A stretch of 64,000 nt of DNA, taken from assembly GCA_001661515.1 (NCBI GenBank), contig LUVW01000004.1, positions 330,258-394,257 of the forward strand, written 5' to 3'. This DNA is from Capniomyces stellatus (taxonomy: Eukaryota; Kickxellomycota; Harpellomycetes; Harpellales; Legeriomycetaceae). This document shows, in pieces, positions 22,329 through 33,013 of this stretch. Positions within the stretch are counted from its first letter, which is position 1, and each line of letters opens with the position of its first letter. Under the pieces are notes generated by a model. That model did no database searches and was not told where the DNA came from. It worked only from the letters and a program-made list of their open reading frames with translations. A program made the translations under genes and the position numbers.

Positions 22329-23814
22329 TACCACCATAGAAACGAAACGCGTCATTAAACTGGGTCTTAAATCCAAGTACGGACTCGTTTTATATTGTAA
22401 ACGGCATTCTTCCTAAAGACTAGTACTGCCTAGAATCAAGACTATTAGCCGGTATCATACCTACCTGACAGAATATTTTAATAATTATCATTCTAACTTA
22501 ATTTGTGGGTTTTTTTATTATACTAAATAAGAATAAAATAAGATATTAGTGAGGATAAAATATGGACCACTGTTTTTGGATAAACTCGCCTCCGTTGTAA
22601 TGATATCCTACTTTTTTGTGTCATAACTGGACTAGAGTTAACATTGTCAGATTTTTTTTTGTTTTTTACAGTGAACCCCTCCCAAAACCATCACAGCCTT
22701 TAAACTTTGTAAAACAGGTTGGAAAGGAATTCTAGAAATCTAGGAGCATTGCATCTAGCTAGCAGTTAAGTCATTTGGCTTGCTAGAAACGCAATATATT
22801 ATACTACAAGTGGCTCCCAGGCGATGAAATAAGTGGATGATTTTATTATTCAAATCAAATCACTTGGCCAGAGCAGATAATAATCATTGGAAAATATACT
22901 GAATGAAATAAGTTATATGATTACAATAGTGAATACATTCACAAAATATATATAGAGAAATCCTAAATTACTGACACTAAACATTATCGACTTTAAAATG
23001 AACTGGAAACGCCGCTTCACAGGCTAATGTCTTGGTTTAGGCTCTGAATTCAACAAATACTGGCTGTAAACGGTTTAAAGAGAGAGTGTGTTGATATTAA
23101 AATATAATACAATCGATTGACAAACCAAGTGCTTTTTTTAACTCTTTAGATTTCTAAAATTTCATATGCAGAATTATAACACAATATGTGCCATAACAAA
23201 TTAAGCAGTGAAAAAGAGAAAAAAAACGATGTGTCAAGTATGATTAAGAGCAATGAGTGGTAAAAAAAAAAAAAAAGGCCTACACTTTATATTTGGGTTC
23301 TGATTGATAGATAAATGCTGTACATGCTTTCTGGACTATAAACAGCCCTTGAGCAAAAATAACAATTAGCTGTCAGTTTAAATAGTGTTACAAACCAACG
23401 CTAGTTGTATACCTATTTTCCAAACAGGTCTTTTATTTGCAGGGTAAATGAGAAGGGTAGTGAAAAAAAAAATATGGACAAAGAGAAAGAAAGGTAGATA
23501 TTTATAACAAAGCTGCGGAGAGTAGCTATCTAGGGAAGGGAAAGGAAATACAAGGCCTGGAAAAGAAAAGGTGCGTGAGGGATAGAAAAGATGTTTTAAA
23601 ATAATTCAGAATTTTGAAACAAATTTCAATGGCGTAAATGTATATAAATAACTAAGGAAACACCTCTTGGTTTTTGGTATCTAGACTTTTCTTTGTTCTT
23701 GGTTTGGTATACTAGTTAATAAGAATAAACACAATAAACACAATTGAATAGTATACAAGTAAAAAATACTTGCTCATTAACTAGAATAACTACCGTTGTG
23801 GATAGATAAAAAAA
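22329..23814. other. Intergenic, EF-1alpha upstream region
   Basis: About 1.5 kb without a recognisable gene. The final 200 bases should hold the EF-1alpha promoter and leader; they are A-rich and include a TATA-like box. Confidence 0.55.
23641..23650 (+). promoter_or_regulatory. Candidate TATA box for EF-1alpha
   Basis: The sequence TATATAAATA lies 165-174 bp upstream of the EF-1alpha start codon, followed by an A-rich leader. Position and sequence fit a strong promoter, but AT-rich DNA makes chance matches common. Confidence 0.35.
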
Positions 23815-25179
23815 ATGGGAAAAGAAAAGAACCATCTTAATGTTGTAGTAATCGGTCACGTAGACTCGGGAAAGTCTACTACCACCGGACACATGATCTA
23901 CAAATGTGGTGGGATTGACAAGCGTACCATTGAAAAGTTTGAGAAGGAAGCCAATGAGATGGGTAAAGGATCATTCAAATACGCCTGGGTATTGGACAAG
24001 CTTAAGGCTGAGCGTGAGAGAGGAATCACCATTGATATCGCTTTGTGGAAATTCGAGACTCCAAAATACTATGTCACAGTTATTGATGCCCCAGGACATC
24101 GTGATTTCATCAAGAACATGATTACAGGAACATCCCAAGCTGATTGCGCTATTCTTATCATTGCCGGAGGTGTTGGTGAGTTCGAAGCTGGTATCTCCAA
24201 GGATGGACAAACCCGTGAACACGCACTTCTTGCCTTCACTCTTGGTGTAAGACAGCTCATTGTTGCCGTGAACAAAATGGACACCAACCAATACAGCGAA
24301 TCCCGTTTTATTGAAATCACCAAGGAAGTCTGCAACTTCATCAAGAAGGTTGGATTCAATCCAAAGGCAGTTCCAATGGTCCCAATCACAGGTTTCCACG
24401 GAGACAACATGGTTGAACCAACAACAAACATGCCATGGTACAAGGGATGGAACAAGGAGACCAAAGCCGGAATCTCAAAAGGTATGACTCTTCTTGAAGC
24501 CATTGATGCCGTTGAGCCACCAGTCCGTCCATCAGACAAGCCACTCCGTCTCCCACTCCAAGATGTATACAAGATTGGAGGTATTGGAACAGTTCCAGTT
24601 GGCCGTATCGAAACCGGTATCATCAAGGCCGGTATGGTTGTCAACTTTGCACCATCAAACGTATCCACTGAAGTCAAGTCCGTAGAAATGCATCACGAAC
24701 TTTTGACACAAGGAAGCCCAGGAGACAATGTTGGTTTCAATATCAAGAACGTCTCAGTCAAGGATATCCGTCGTGGTAACGTTTGCGGAGACTCCAAGGT
24801 TGATCCACCAAAGGAAGCCGGAAGCTTTGTTGCTCAAGTTATTGTTCTCAACCATCCAGGACAAGTCGCAAATGGTTACACTCCAGTTCTTGATTGCCAC
24901 ACCGCTCACATCTCCTGCAGATTCGCCGAAATCATTGAAAAAATGGATCGCCGTACTGGTAAGACTCTTGAAGCTGCTCCAAAATTCATCAAGTCCGGAG
25001 ATGCCGCTATGGTCAAATTGGTCCCAACCAAACCAATGTGTGTTGAATCCTTCCAAGAATACCCACCACTCGGTCGTTTTGCTGTCCGTGATATGAGACA
25101 AACCGTTGCCGTTGGTGTCATCAAGTCCGTTGAGAAGGTTGACAAGTCCGCAAAAGCCGCCAAGGGAGGAAAGAAATAA
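23815..25179 (+). CDS. TEF1: Translation elongation factor 1-alpha (eEF1A)
   Basis: An uninterrupted 454-residue frame that brings aminoacyl-tRNA to the ribosome as a GTP complex. All GTPase motifs are present: GHVDSGKST (G1, residues 14-22), the DAPGHRDF switch II region, NKMD (G4), and the beta-barrel domains 2 and 3. The [17 protein letters not shown] stretch is the insertion typical of animals and fungi. The C-terminus is Lys/Gly-rich, as in fungal orthologues. Codons are strongly biased (for example CCA for Pro and frequent C-ending codons), unlike the neighbouring genes, which fits very high expression. There is no intron. Confidence 0.99.
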   Translation: MGKEKNHLNVVVIGHVDSGKSTTTGHMIYKCGGIDKRTIEKFEKEANEMGKGSFKYAWVLDKLKAERERGITIDIALWKFETPKYYVTVIDAPGHRDFIKNMITGTSQADCAILIIAGGVGEFEAGISKDGQTREHALLAFTLGVRQLIVAVNKMDTNQYSESRFIEITKEVCNFIKKVGFNPKAVPMVPITGFHGDNMVEPTTNMPWYKGWNKETKAGISKGMTLLEAIDAVEPPVRPSDKPLRLPLQDVYKIGGIGTVPVGRIETGIIKAGMVVNFAPSNVSTEVKSVEMHHELLTQGSPGDNVGFNIKNVSVKDIRRGNVCGDSKVDPPKEAGSFVAQVIVLNHPGQVANGYTPVLDCHTAHISCRFAEIIEKMDRRTGKTLEAAPKFIKSGDAAMVKLVPTKPMCVESFQEYPPLGRFAVRDMRQTVAVGVIKSVEKVDKSAKAAKGGKK

Positions 25180-25498
25180 ACAAATAGTTGGTTTCTTGTT
25201 ATTTTCTTAGTTAATCTTGCTATTAGCGTTGTTTTAAAACAATAAAATACATTTTAAAACTATTAAAAATCAGAATAAGCTTTAAACCGCCGTTTATACA
25301 ACCTGTATAAAACACGATCACACTCTTTGCTAAGTTTGAAGCTTTTTTTTACAGCAGCCAATCAAGTGCACCAAAATAAAGTATAATCATTTTACAAGCA
25401 TCAAGCCCTAGAACTATATATTAAAGTATATAAAGCTAAATACAATAAATAACAAAAGTCAGAAAAAAAAAGGATAATATAAGAAGGAAGAAAAAACG
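25180..25498. other. Intergenic between EF-1alpha and LINE-like remnant A
   Basis: The EF-1alpha 3' flank runs into A-rich sequence leading to the decayed element. No gene was seen. Confidence 0.5.
25241..25246 (+). promoter_or_regulatory. Candidate polyadenylation signal for EF-1alpha
   Basis: AATAAA lies 62 bases after the EF-1alpha stop codon, in an A/T-rich 3' region. It is the canonical hexamer at a usual distance, although AATAAA is common in this DNA. Confidence 0.4.
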
Positions 25499-26620
25499 AT
25501 GGACGAAGTCATAAAAATTATTTGCAACACATCCAGCAAAAAAGAACAAGACAAGGTCATAGTACTGAGACCACAGCATGAATACGGTAAAAGCTCAGAG
25601 CTGGATAAACAGAATTACTCCAGTTTACCAAAGAGCAGAAACAAATAACACAAAGGAATCCAGGATGCAAGGATGAAAAAAGGAAACACACCAGACCACA
25701 TATTTTATTGTGAGATAAATAGTAGACCCAACAAGTCTAAAGTACTCAAAGATGTGAAGATGTTAGACCCCATACCAATGATTAGCAACTGGCTGCTTGG
25801 AAGGTTTGACAAACCACCCAAAAAAGCAAAGTTAGACGTACTAAATATACAAGAAAACAAGGAGAGGATCGTATCAGACAACAGATTCCAAGTGTTATTG
25901 GATCAACCCAGCAATATAAACACAGATGTAAAGTTGCTGTTAGACAAGATATGGAATTGAACAGAACAACCGAAAGCGGTAGATAAAAGAGGGAACTCTT
26001 TCAAACCCAAAATATGCGAATAAACAGGTAAATAGACCAAAAAAAGATTGAGATTGTCCAAGCAATCAAGAAAACCAGGAAATCAGGAAATAAGAAACAA
26101 AAAACAAGAAAGTAGAATGTATAAAAATGGAAAGAATAACGGAAAATTCAGAAAAAAAACAGAGGTACTAATGGCTAAATACAACAGGGCGAAGAGTGAG
26201 ACCACAATACAAATAATTGAAGAAAGACCTAAAAGGAAGAATAATAGAAAAGATAAGAGAGGCAGACCAACCCTTTGCAAGCAACAACATCATGAAATAC
26301 TGAGCATGGATCAAAAGATATTCTGGAAGGATAGACAAATCTGTAGTCGACGTACCAGTTCTAAAGGAAGAGGGAAAAAAATATCATAGACCAAAAGGAA
26401 AAGTTGAGAGTCTGGGCAGACCATTTTGGAGACCTAGCCAAAGATACATCAAGCAACGGCAGGAACCCTGAAAAACATGAGAAATGTAGGAAAAGTGATA
26501 AAGAGCACTATACAGAATGCGACGAGCCAGTTGGATAGAAAGAAGTTACAGTTTTTATGAACCAAAGTCACCAAGGCGTGGTCGTTCCTAGTTGGACGAG
26601 AGGGAACATGATAATTATTT
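25499..26620 (+). mobile_element. LINE-like non-LTR retrotransposon remnant, copy A
   Basis: A chain of broken plus-strand frames (25499-25648, 25673-25960, 26048-26389) with frameshifts between them. The phrase LDPIPMISNWLLGRF resembles the SDHxPxxxN end of LINE endonuclease domains. Around 26240-26560 the decayed text matches copy B (29225-29822), which keeps the typical post-endonuclease linker with YWAWIKRYSG and WADHF. No reverse transcriptase domain remains. DNA identity to copy B is clear by eye from about 26140 to 26620 and weaker upstream. Most likely a dead element; the 5' limit is uncertain. Confidence 0.65.
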
Positions 26621-27341
26621 TCTTCACTTTGTTTGCTCTGTTCACTTTGGAATAACTTTGTAAACTTGTAGTCGAACTTTGATATACGTTATCATTTAGT
26701 CACGTTTACTTGATGATACATGTTTGTTTTTTCTACCAACTATACATACATAAAAACTTTGGTCTAGAACCTAGTCCAATTTGCTTATCGTATTATTGTC
26801 CCAGCATGGTTAACTAAACGTGCCGTAATGTTGATCAATCTGTCGATTTGCAAGAAAATGAAAAAGTCGAATTAGAAAAACAATGACAATAATGCTTTTC
26901 TAGTTCCACCTTACGACTTCATAGAAATAACAGTGTAAAGAGAAGAGATATTTTTTGCTCGTCTACAAACCCGTATTTATTTGTGCATTTTTTTAGTTTG
27001 TACATGTTGCTGAGATTAAATTCTACTAGACAATTTCAATAATAATAGTAAAAATTATATCCAGCTTATATTTATTTGATTTTATAACACCGAGTCAAAG
27101 TATTGATACTCTACTGAACTCTGGGAGGTTTTTCCATGCACCAGTTACAGCTTTATTTTTATGCACTCAACCAGAAGTTGTGCATGCTTGCTTTCTTATT
27201 TCCTATATCATTTTTTTACTCTTCTAAACGCAAACGATGGTTGGCGAAAACAAAGTAGCTGTTCATAAATAACGATGTAGTATTTATGATACCACATATA
27301 ACAATAATATTGATGCTGACAGGTATAAAGATAAGCTAAAA

Positions 27342-27392
27342 CCCACTACAAACCACTACAAACCACTTCAGATCACTTCAGATCACTTCATA
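27342..27392. repeat. Short degenerate tandem repeats, 10-11 bp
   Basis: Units of the type ACTACAAACC occur about three times, followed by repeated AGATCACTTC. The tract lies about 300 bp upstream of the trypsin-like gene. No function is known. Confidence 0.7.
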
Positions 27393-27525
27393 GTATGGAT
27401 ACATATGACAAACTACTAAAGAGTATGAATACATACCACAATATACTGCAAAACACAAACAAATAGAGTACAAAACTTTGGCCTTCGCTTTCTGTTTTTT
27501 CCAACTGAATTGTAGTATAAATAGA

Positions 27526-27533
27526 GCAAGGTT
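27526..27533 (+). promoter_or_regulatory. Candidate TATA box for the trypsin-like gene
   Basis: TATAAATA lies 131-138 bp before the start codon at 27664, followed by GAGC and then the AAAACC repeat, which would fall in the 5' leader. A reasonable match in position and sequence. Confidence 0.45.
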
Positions 27534-27601
27534 GGGCCAGCTCATTTGATTCTTCATATTCATCCGGAATAAATAGCAATCAAATAAATACCCAAATATT
27601 T

Positions 27602-27651
27602 AAACCAAAACCAAAACCAAAACCAAAACCAAAACCAAAACCAAAACCAAA
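27602..27651. repeat. (AAAACC)n repeat in the presumed 5' leader
   Basis: Eight AAAACC units end 13 bp before the start codon of the trypsin-like gene. The repeat is perfect and C/A-only on the coding strand, so the leader would be unstructured. Confidence 0.95.
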
Positions 27652-27663
27652 TTTTTTGCAACA

Positions 27664-28695
27664 ATGAAGATCAGCACAACTTTTATCCTGACCAACCTGG
27701 CACTGGCCGCAAGCTATGTCACCGAGAATGACCACGGGACTGCATCCAACAACGGTCCACACCTTGATGTTGGTTCTGAGTCTGTAGTGGACCTGAACGA
27801 TGTGGGCACAGACACGGACTATAATGATGGATCTGGCCGCGTGTACAAACGGCTGATTGGCGGCAGAAAAATTGGCATTTCAGAACTGCCATACATGGTT
27901 TCTATTGATGTCAAAGCCAGAAATTCCAAAAATCAAATCAGGAATTTGTGCGGTGGGTCATTGGTGGCAGGAGGGTACGTTCTTACAGCTGCCCGATGCT
28001 TTGATAAAGGGCGTTCTGATTTGACAAAGTATGAAATCAAAATATCAATGGGTTTTGAGCAGCAACATGAAAATGGACCTAGCAAATATAATACTAGCAG
28101 TGTTACCATACACCCCTATTACAAAACTGTTTTAGGTGGAAATGATATTGCGCTGTTGAAAATTGAAGGCGAAGAGTACAAAAAACTGAACATAGAACCA
28201 GCCAAAATACATGGTGCTAGTATCGAATATCCAACCGAGGCAAGTGTTGCTGGTTGGGGAGGAATCAGTTTGGTTGATACAAAAATGTATGCTAAGGAAC
28301 TGGAATCAATAAACGTTGAGCTGCTTGATCCGCAGACTATATTGAGCTATTTTCATTTTAGACTGAATCCCAACCCCAATGTGTTGTACTACTACAACAA
28401 AGGTGGTAAAATGGCGCAGTACAAAGACTCTGGGGGGGCGGTTTATTTGCCTGGTAATGGAAACGCGATTGTTGGAATAGTATCGTATGGCTCTATTTGT
28501 AAGGATAGAGATGGACTTCAAATCCCAGGGCCCGATAGCATAATCAAAGTAGCACGAAATGTACAAGCTAATACAAGGGTGATAGACTATGTGGAATGGA
28601 TCAAGCAGACCATTGATGTTGATTTAGAAGAGTTGGTTGATGGTGTTGATAGTTACAAGTCGTGGAGAGATAGTATCAATGAGCGTAAAATGTAA
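27664..28695 (+). CDS. Secreted trypsin-fold (S1) protein with catalytic His replaced by Arg
   Basis: A 343-residue single exon. It has a signal peptide (about 1-16), an acidic propeptide, and a Lys-Arg just before LIGG (residues 63-66), which corresponds to the IVGG activation site. The S1 fold follows: CGGSLVAGGYVLTAARC, NDIALLKI, VAGWGG and DSGGAV. Asp161 and Ser256 of the catalytic triad are present. The third residue, normally His in TAAHC, is Arg111 (codon CGA at 27994-27996). The residue before the DSGG motif is Lys rather than the usual Gly. A classical triad cannot form, so this is predicted to be a non-catalytic protease homologue that may bind substrates or inhibitors. The frame is intact, which argues against a simple dead gene. 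It is flanked on both sides by LINE remnants. Confidence 0.88.
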   Translation: MKISTTFILTNLALAASYVTENDHGTASNNGPHLDVGSESVVDLNDVGTDTDYNDGSGRVYKRLIGGRKIGISELPYMVSIDVKARNSKNQIRNLCGGSLVAGGYVLTAARCFDKGRSDLTKYEIKISMGFEQQHENGPSKYNTSSVTIHPYYKTVLGGNDIALLKIEGEEYKKLNIEPAKIHGASIEYPTEASVAGWGGISLVDTKMYAKELESINVELLDPQTILSYFHFRLNPNPNVLYYYNKGGKMAQYKDSGGAVYLPGNGNAIVGIVSYGSICKDRDGLQIPGPDSIIKVARNVQANTRVIDYVEWIKQTIDVDLEELVDGVDSYKSWRDSINERKM

Positions 28696-29224
28696 AACTA
28701 TGACCGGATGTCACAAGGTCTTTGAAAGCTAAAAGTAATAGGTGACATCCTAAATTTCTCTTTGTAAAAGAGGAGAAGAAGAGGTAAAGGAATTGACGTT
28801 AAATTCTTTTGCAATTAACAGTTTTCCCCTACCTAAAGGGGTTTTTTTATTTATGGTTAATTGTGATTACAAAGACGTCCTTTGATTTATCTGAAAGTAC
28901 GTGATCGATGAAAGCAAGAGTTGTATCAATAGTATCAGACACTCTTAAGTTACGATTATTCACATTAAATTTATTATTAGTTCATTTATCTAAAAGACAG
29001 TTCAAGTTTATTATTTAGTTTAGTTACCAGTCTATTAACTTCAGTTTAAACAGGAATATAAAAGGTTTGGATTGTGTCCAAACTGAAAAAAGGAGAGAAA
29101 ATAAAACATAAAGTAAAAAAATGATATATTTTGAAGTACAATTATTAAGTTTAAAAAAAAAACAAAGATAAAGATAAAAAACAAACTAAAAAAACAAACA
29201 AACTTAAAGGCAACACTATAGGGC
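28696..29224. other. Intergenic, nothing seen
   Basis: The 3' flank of the trypsin-like gene, AT-rich, leading into LINE remnant B. No open frame with family features. Confidence 0.5.
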
Positions 29225-29822
29225 AAGTAAGGGCAGTCGACAAAGGAAGCAGTTCAAGAAACCCAAAGCCAAGTTTAAAGACACTAAAATTAACGGAAAA
29301 AAGAATAAAAATTTACAGAAAAATCAAAAAACACGGAAAAAAATTGGAAAAAATAAGAGGAGCTGGAGACACTAATAGCCAAATACAGCCTTATTAAAGA
29401 GGAGACCCATAGGCTCATAAAATAAGATAGAAAAGAGAACATATTAGGACAAATCCGCGGGGCATGCAAACTGTTCATAAGCAACGGCAGAAGAAAATAC
29501 TGGGCATGGATCAAAAGATATTCTGGATGGATAGACAAACCTGTAGCCGACGTACCAGTTCTCAGCAAAAAAGGGAAAGAAATAATTGACCAAAAGAAAA
29601 AGTTGAGAGTCTGGGCAGACCATTTTGGAGACCTGACCAAAGACACGCTAGGCAACAGCAGGAACCCTGAAAAGTGGGAGAAATGTAGGAAAGGTCATAA
29701 AGCCACTTTACAGAATGCAGCGAGCCAGTTGAATAGAAAGACGTTACAGTCCCTATGAACCAAAGTCATCAATGCGCGGTCGTTACTAATAGAAGGAGAG
29801 GGAATAGGATAATTTTTAGTAG
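29225..29822 (+). mobile_element. LINE-like retrotransposon remnant, copy B
   Basis: An open stretch without a start codon (29426-29758) reads as the linker between endonuclease and reverse transcriptase of LINE ORF2, with YWAWIKRYSGWIDKP, KKGKEIIDQ and LRVWADHFGDL. The DNA matches copy A at 25499-26620 on the same strand, and the resemblance of both copies stops at the same point, just after GAGAGGGAA. Neither endonuclease nor reverse transcriptase domain is present. The minus-strand open frame over this stretch is treated as a shadow. Confidence 0.7.
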
Positions 29823-30266
29823 TTATTTCGAGTAGTGATTTTGATTAGTGATTTTGATTAGTGATTTTGATTAGTGATTTTGGGTCTTTCAATATTGCGG
29901 TTCTTTTGTAGCATTATGGTGGGCAGAAGAGCATGTATTTATGCCAACCTGTAGTTATCAACAATATCTTTAAAAAGATTTCGTCGGTTCCGTCAATAAA
30001 TAAAATAAAATATATGTATATATAATCTATGATCGGTGAGCATTTGATTGTACGAGTTGGATATGCGCAAACAAAATTATACACTGTACAGACTCAAAGT
30101 ACACACAGTGTGCCATAGATAATGATGACAATGGTTTATTGAATAAACATGGTCAACATTCAAGTTAAATTGATAAAACGAGTAAAATTTGGAGCTAGAA
30201 ATGGATGCTAATAGCAAATGTGGGAGGAAAATGAAGAGGGAAAAAAAAAGCAAGAAATAAATAAGA
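29823..30266. other. Intergenic with 13-bp repeat, no gene
   Basis: Between the LINE remnant and the 3' end of the YIPF1/2-like gene. Contains the tandem repeat at 29834-29881 and nothing else recognisable. Confidence 0.5.
29834..29881. repeat. 13-bp tandem repeat after LINE remnant B
   Basis: AGTGATTTTGATT occurs three times plus a partial fourth copy, starting about 12 bp after the end of the region shared by the two LINE remnants. Short 3' tandem repeats are known from some non-LTR elements, so it may be the tail of the element. Confidence 0.85.
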
Positions 30267-31385
30267 CTATTCCTTGGGGGCAACCGTGTTGAAGTCGTAG
30301 CTAAAGAACAGGACCTTCATGGCAAGGGATAGAGCAAAGTGGAGGCCAACAACAACAATGATGATGACATTGTTTAGAGTGGACCCAGATCGCTGGGCAA
30401 CTTGGACAGAGTTTTTAAACAAGAACAAGCCTAAACAGAGCCAACCAGAAGCAAATTGATTTAATTGGACACAAAATAAACAGGTGGATAAATGATAAAA
30501 GTCAAAAAAAATAAGACTTGGTAATACAAAGATACAAAGATGTAAAGGTATAAAGATGTAAATGGATGTAAATTATACCTGAAATGATAAAGCCAGCAGC
30601 AACAGCGATCCATCGCAAGAGAGAGTAAGGAAGCATGCAAACAATGGAAACAGCGATCCAGCAGGTCATAGAGTAGCCGTAGATAGAGACGGCTTCAATA
30701 AACGAGCATCGTGCACCAAAGTAGGTGGTGGAGAAGTTTAGAAAGAGAGACATCAATATAATATACAGATAAATGACAGCAAAAGCAGTTGTAAATATGG
30801 TAAAGTCATAAACGTGCTTGGCGTTTCCAAATAGTGAGGAGAAGTTTGCTGATAGCTGTGAGGTTACAAAAATCAGGTAAATCACGGTTGTTGGAATCCA
30901 AAATGGACCTAGTAAATAGTTGAACAAACAAGCATTGCAGTTTAGTACCAAGTTTTTTTGTTTTTTTTTTGTTTCTGTCTTTAACAGAGCAAAGCTAGAT
31001 TTTTTTGTTAATTTAATTGTTATTGGATTGGCAAGACTTGGACTTGAATGTTCCTATTACCCCAGAGGTCCGGGTTTGTTGAAATAACATCCAAAAAGTC
31101 GCCCTTTGGCATCAAGCTCAAGTACGCTCTCTGTACTACATCGTTAGTGTCAATGTTGAAGTAAACCGACCAATGCGAAACATCCCAAATTGATCCTGAT
31201 GGCTCGTGCCCTCCTCCGCCTCCTCCTCCTCCAGCAACATTAACTGCACCACTGCTGTTCATCCCTGTTATTGGGCCTTGAGAACGATTGTTCTTGTTTA
31301 ATGTAGCCTCGCTGGCAAAGTCCTGGAATTCCAGGTGAGTCTCATCTACATCCACCACGATATTATAATCTTTGCTCGATGCCAT
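30267..31385 (-). CDS. YIPF1/YIPF2-like Golgi membrane protein (Yip1 family)
   Basis: Three exons (31061-31385, 30579-30908, 30267-30430) join in phase to 272 residues. The cytosolic N-terminus contains a Gly-run and then the family's WSVYFNIDTNDVVQRAYLS and NPDLWGPFWI segments; the intron falls exactly in the Gly codon of LWGPFW. About five hydrophobic segments follow, including SIYGYSMTCWI and PYSLLRWIAV, as expected for Yip1-family proteins that span Golgi membranes and bind Rab GTPases. Both introns (152 and 148 nt) end in TAG. Assignment to the YIPF1/2 branch rests on the DVDT- and PDLYGPFWI-like motifs. Confidence 0.88.
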
Positions 31386-32377
31386 CTTTTGTTTGTTTTT
31401 TTATTTGTTTTGCTCTTTTTTTTTTACTTTTTCTCACTCGCTCTTATTTCTTTTGTTTAATTCGGTTCGCTTCGATTACAAGCCAATTGAATGGTTCCAA
31501 CTTTATATTTTTCCTGTTAGTATGTTGCGCTGGTTGGCTTTACCGACTTTGGCAATGTTGTTGTTTTTTAAACTGACAAAAACACTTTTATTTTATTTTA
31601 TTATTTTCTACTATACTTTAACCAAACCTAATTACACTCTTTATAAATCCGTTTAGATGAAACAAGGTATATTTGAATGAAGTTGCAAGTGTGGTAAAAT
31701 GCAAGGATGGTTTTTTAGTTTGCAAATCAAGTGCTTTTAAGGTTTATTGTAAAAGTATTTCGTTTTATTTCTATTATTCTCATTCCGCTTTTTTTCTCAC
31801 AAACCCGCTATTATTTAACCATTAAAAGTCACGGCTTTTTCCCATAATATTTGGCATTTATTTCAGCACAACTTGACCCCGACAGTTAAACTATTCAGCA
31901 AAGCCAAGGACAAAAAGGCAGACAGCAAAAAGTAAATAAAAGATTAACGAAAGGAAAACATTTGTACAAATGATTGAACCATTTATTACGACTTGGTCCA
32001 ATAAAAAACACACACTACAAGGTAAATCGTCTCTATAATTTTCTCCAATCCCATTATTATAAGGATTGGGCCATACAGGTTCATGCTGAGAGGCCAAGAC
32101 TTTAATAAATAAAGTAGCAAGGTCCTCCTTGTCTATTTCACCGCTTTATTTTTCCCTCCTTTTTTATTCAATAGTACAACATGAATATACATTTTTTGCC
32201 ACCAAGAAAAAAAAATATGTATATATACGTAAAAAGTGTACACGCTTACGACTTGCAAGCAATAACAAAAAGTAAGTTGATAAACAAAAAAAAAACAAAA
32301 AAAACAGGACTATTAAACTAAAGCATTAAAGTCGCTATATAAACTATACTGGATAACGTAACTGAAGGCTTTAAAAC
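31386..32377. other. Intergenic, no gene seen
   Basis: Promoter side of the YIPF-like gene and 3' side of the disordered-protein gene. T-rich frames encode only low-complexity hydrophobic runs. Confidence 0.55.
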
Positions 32378-33013
32378 TCATTTGTGTGATGCTACTTCAC
32401 TACCAGCAGTATTTCCACTACCGCTATTGTTGTTGTTGTTGAATTCGCCACTGACATGTGATTTTCTGGCTAATGGCTTGGGTATAGCTCTGCTATTGAT
32501 CAAATCAACAAAAGCCCTACTTTCGTCAACTTTGGTTTTCTTTGAGACTTTTGACGTAGTCGGGTTTGTGATACTGGGGAGTTTGTGTGAGGTTCGCTGG
32601 TGTCGTTGTTGGCTGGAAACAGACTGAACTGGTCGAGAAAAGTCAGAAATGCTAGAGGGTGGGTCTTGATATAAGATATCCAGACTCTTTTTACTGCCAA
32701 CTGAATTAGAGGTGGTGGAGGAGTGGGTCTGCTTGTGCGTCTGAGTTTGAGATTGAGTTTGGTTGTCTTCTTCTAAATCTATTACAATTCTGTTTTTCAG
32801 GTTGTGTGGATCGCTGCTGTCTCTATTTTTACGTGTGGGTAGTGGTAGCGGTTTAGAGCTGTGTCGAGAATCTGGTTGTTTGGTTTCTGGTTGTTTAGTT
32901 TCTGGTTGGGCTTGGTTCTGGTTCTGGTTCTGGTTCTGGGAATGCTCTGTTTGAGTACGCTTGCTAATGCTTTTTGGTCGGCTACTTGAATGAGAGTATA
33001 AGTGATCTAACAT
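32378..33013 (-). CDS. Disordered protein with SUMO-interaction-like motif, unknown
   Basis: A 211-residue open frame rich in Ser, Gln, Asn and Thr, including an NQNQNQNQ run and Asn repeats near the end. I do not recognise a family. The one ordered-looking element is NRIVIDLEEDN (near residues 74-84): a hydrophobic VIDL core followed by acids, the usual form of a SUMO-interaction motif. A PLPLP stretch nearby could bind an SH3 domain. An in-frame stop lies directly before the ATG, so this start is firm unless an upstream exon is spliced in. The gene may be a fragment of a longer spliced one. Confidence 0.5.
   Translation of the reverse strand: MLDHLYSHSSSRPKSISKRTQTEHSQNQNQNQNQAQPETKQPETKQPDSRHSSKPLPLPTRKNRDSSDPHNLKNRIVIDLEEDNQTQSQTQTHKQTHSSTTSNSVGSKKSLDILYQDPPSSISDFSRPVQSVSSQQRHQRTSHKLPSITNPTTSKVSKKTKVDESRAFVDLINSRAIPKPLARKSHVSGEFNNNNNSGSGNTAGSEVASHK

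Larger units (their letters stand above)
26621..27663. other. Intergenic, promoter side of the trypsin-like gene
   Basis: No gene seen. The region holds short tandem repeats at 27342-27392, a TATA-like box and an AAAACC repeat directly before the trypsin-like gene. Confidence 0.55.

Noticed and set aside
24069..24677. 202-codon minus-strand frame inside EF-1alpha
   Set aside because: A shadow of a strongly codon-biased gene with no features of its own.
27602..27651. Could the AAAACC array be a CRISPR or telomere repeat?
   Set aside because: It has no spacers and the unit is not a known telomeric repeat; it is a simple microsatellite.
29290..29655. 121-codon minus-strand frame
   Set aside because: It is the complement of LINE remnant B, whose plus strand carries recognisable element motifs.
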